Source of the DNA: an uncultured Eubacterium sp.
GTDB lineage: Bacteria > Bacillota > Clostridia > Oscillospirales > Acutalibacteraceae
Length of the DNA: 64,000 nucleotides
NCBI GenBank assembly: GCA_905233545.1
Contig: CAJOEV010000010.1
Coordinates: 23,446 to 87,445, forward strand
Reading direction: 5' to 3'
Shown here: one piece after another, positions 63,707 to 64,000 of the stretch
Numbering within the stretch: position 1 is the stretch's first letter
How the letters are laid out: every line of letters starts with the position of its first letter
Translations under genes and position numbers: made by a program
Notes under the pieces: model-generated
What the model was told of the DNA's origin: nothing
Databases searched by the model: none
The model's input: the letters and a program-made list of their open reading frames with translations, nothing else

Positions 63707-64000
63707 ATGGCTGCTGAAACAAAGACAAAAACAACCGAAAAAAAGAAAAAGCATATTGCGCGCAAAATCCTTTGCGTTATTCTTGCATTATTACTTGTTA
63801 TTGCAGTTGAAAAGGTTATATCGGTCAACTGGCATTCAAATCCGAAAAATATTATTCAGTTCGGTTATGACAACAGATATATCGCAACAAGCACTTACCC
63901 CTTTGTAAGCGCCCACAGATGCGGCGGCGGAATTATGCCCGAAGAATCAATGATGGCATTTGAAAATTGTGTAAAGAACAAGGACTTCAATGTTGATGTT
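63707..64000 (+). CDS. Glycerophosphodiester phosphodiesterase-like protein, N-terminal part
   Basis: The 98 codons visible (open to the window edge) show a lysine-rich cytoplasmic N-terminus and one membrane helix (about residues 22-40). The opening of a GDPD barrel follows, SAHRCGGGIMPEESMMAFENC. That corresponds to the AHRG...PENT..AF motif with the catalytic histidine, although a cysteine sits between R and the glycines. AAGGAG precedes the ATG. Such enzymes cleave glycerophosphodiesters or lipoteichoic acid units outside the membrane. Confidence 0.8.
   Translation, partial: MAAETKTKTTEKKKKHIARKILCVILALLLVIAVEKVISVNWHSNPKNIIQFGYDNRYIATSTYPFVSAHRCGGGIMPEESMMAFENCVKNKDFNVDV

Noticed and set aside
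63386..63828. Apparent coding frames on the minus strand over tRNA-Ser(GCT), element B and the GDPD start
   Set aside because: They are shadows of a tRNA, a repeat and the opposite-strand gene, with no start signals.

Overview
This window looks like chromosome from a low-GC, strictly anaerobic, spore-lineage Firmicute. The best guess is an Oscillospiraceae/Ruminococcus-like gut or rumen Clostridium. The evidence is a complete eight-gene spoIIIA operon, spoIID-type regulator spoIIID, a T-box riboswitch, AT-rich sigma-A promoters, AddB instead of RecBCD, and a four-subunit 2-oxoacid:ferredoxin oxidoreductase. The genus is an inference.

Layout. 1-12.2 kb (minus strand) holds the C-terminally cut addB, a DUF2461 gene, a PLP lyase, a GNAT enzyme, two M42 aminopeptidases, murD, a membrane protein and ligA, mostly overlapping. 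12.2-23.2 kb (minus) holds tyrS and then the classic recN-argR-nadK-tlyA-dxs-ispA-xseB-xseA-(TsaD paralogue)-nusB-asp23 cluster. 23.2-27.9 kb (minus) is spoIIIAA-AH. 28.0-32.9 kb (plus) has a GtrA/YfhO-like membrane protein, a long PRPP synthetase and a small anchored protein. 33-42.6 kb has secreted proteins, spoIIID, proC, an AIM24 protein, metK and an envelope acylation cassette (GDSL esterase, MBOAT acyltransferase, DHHW partner). 42.8-52.4 kb has a Rossmann/zinc-ribbon protein, a membrane-anchored XRE regulator, a CCA-transferase/REP-transposase fusion, a GH38 mannosidase, a NifU-like protein and a phosphohexomutase. 52.5-59 kb has an unlisted 22-codon gene with its own promoter and terminator, a lipoprotein, a sirtuin, a beta-helix protein and a YhgE/Pip protein. 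59-62.4 kb is a 2-oxoacid:ferredoxin oxidoreductase operon behind a T-box leader. 62.4-64 kb has ppa, two divergent tRNA-Ser genes and the start of a glycerophosphodiesterase.

Most notable signals. (1) Each tRNA-Ser gene is followed by a terminator, then by a near-identical 78-nt core with strong RNA structure. Its closing stem differs between copies so as to pair with an exact 20-nt duplicate of the local tRNA 3' end, and a second terminator follows. (2) The oxidoreductase operon lies behind a T-box whose best-aligned specifier is isoleucine ATC, which suggests an anabolic role. (3) The cca gene is fused in frame to a REP-associated tyrosine transposase domain that itself contains two GTAG-hairpin REP elements. 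(4) A probable new 22-residue protein lies at 52.6 kb.
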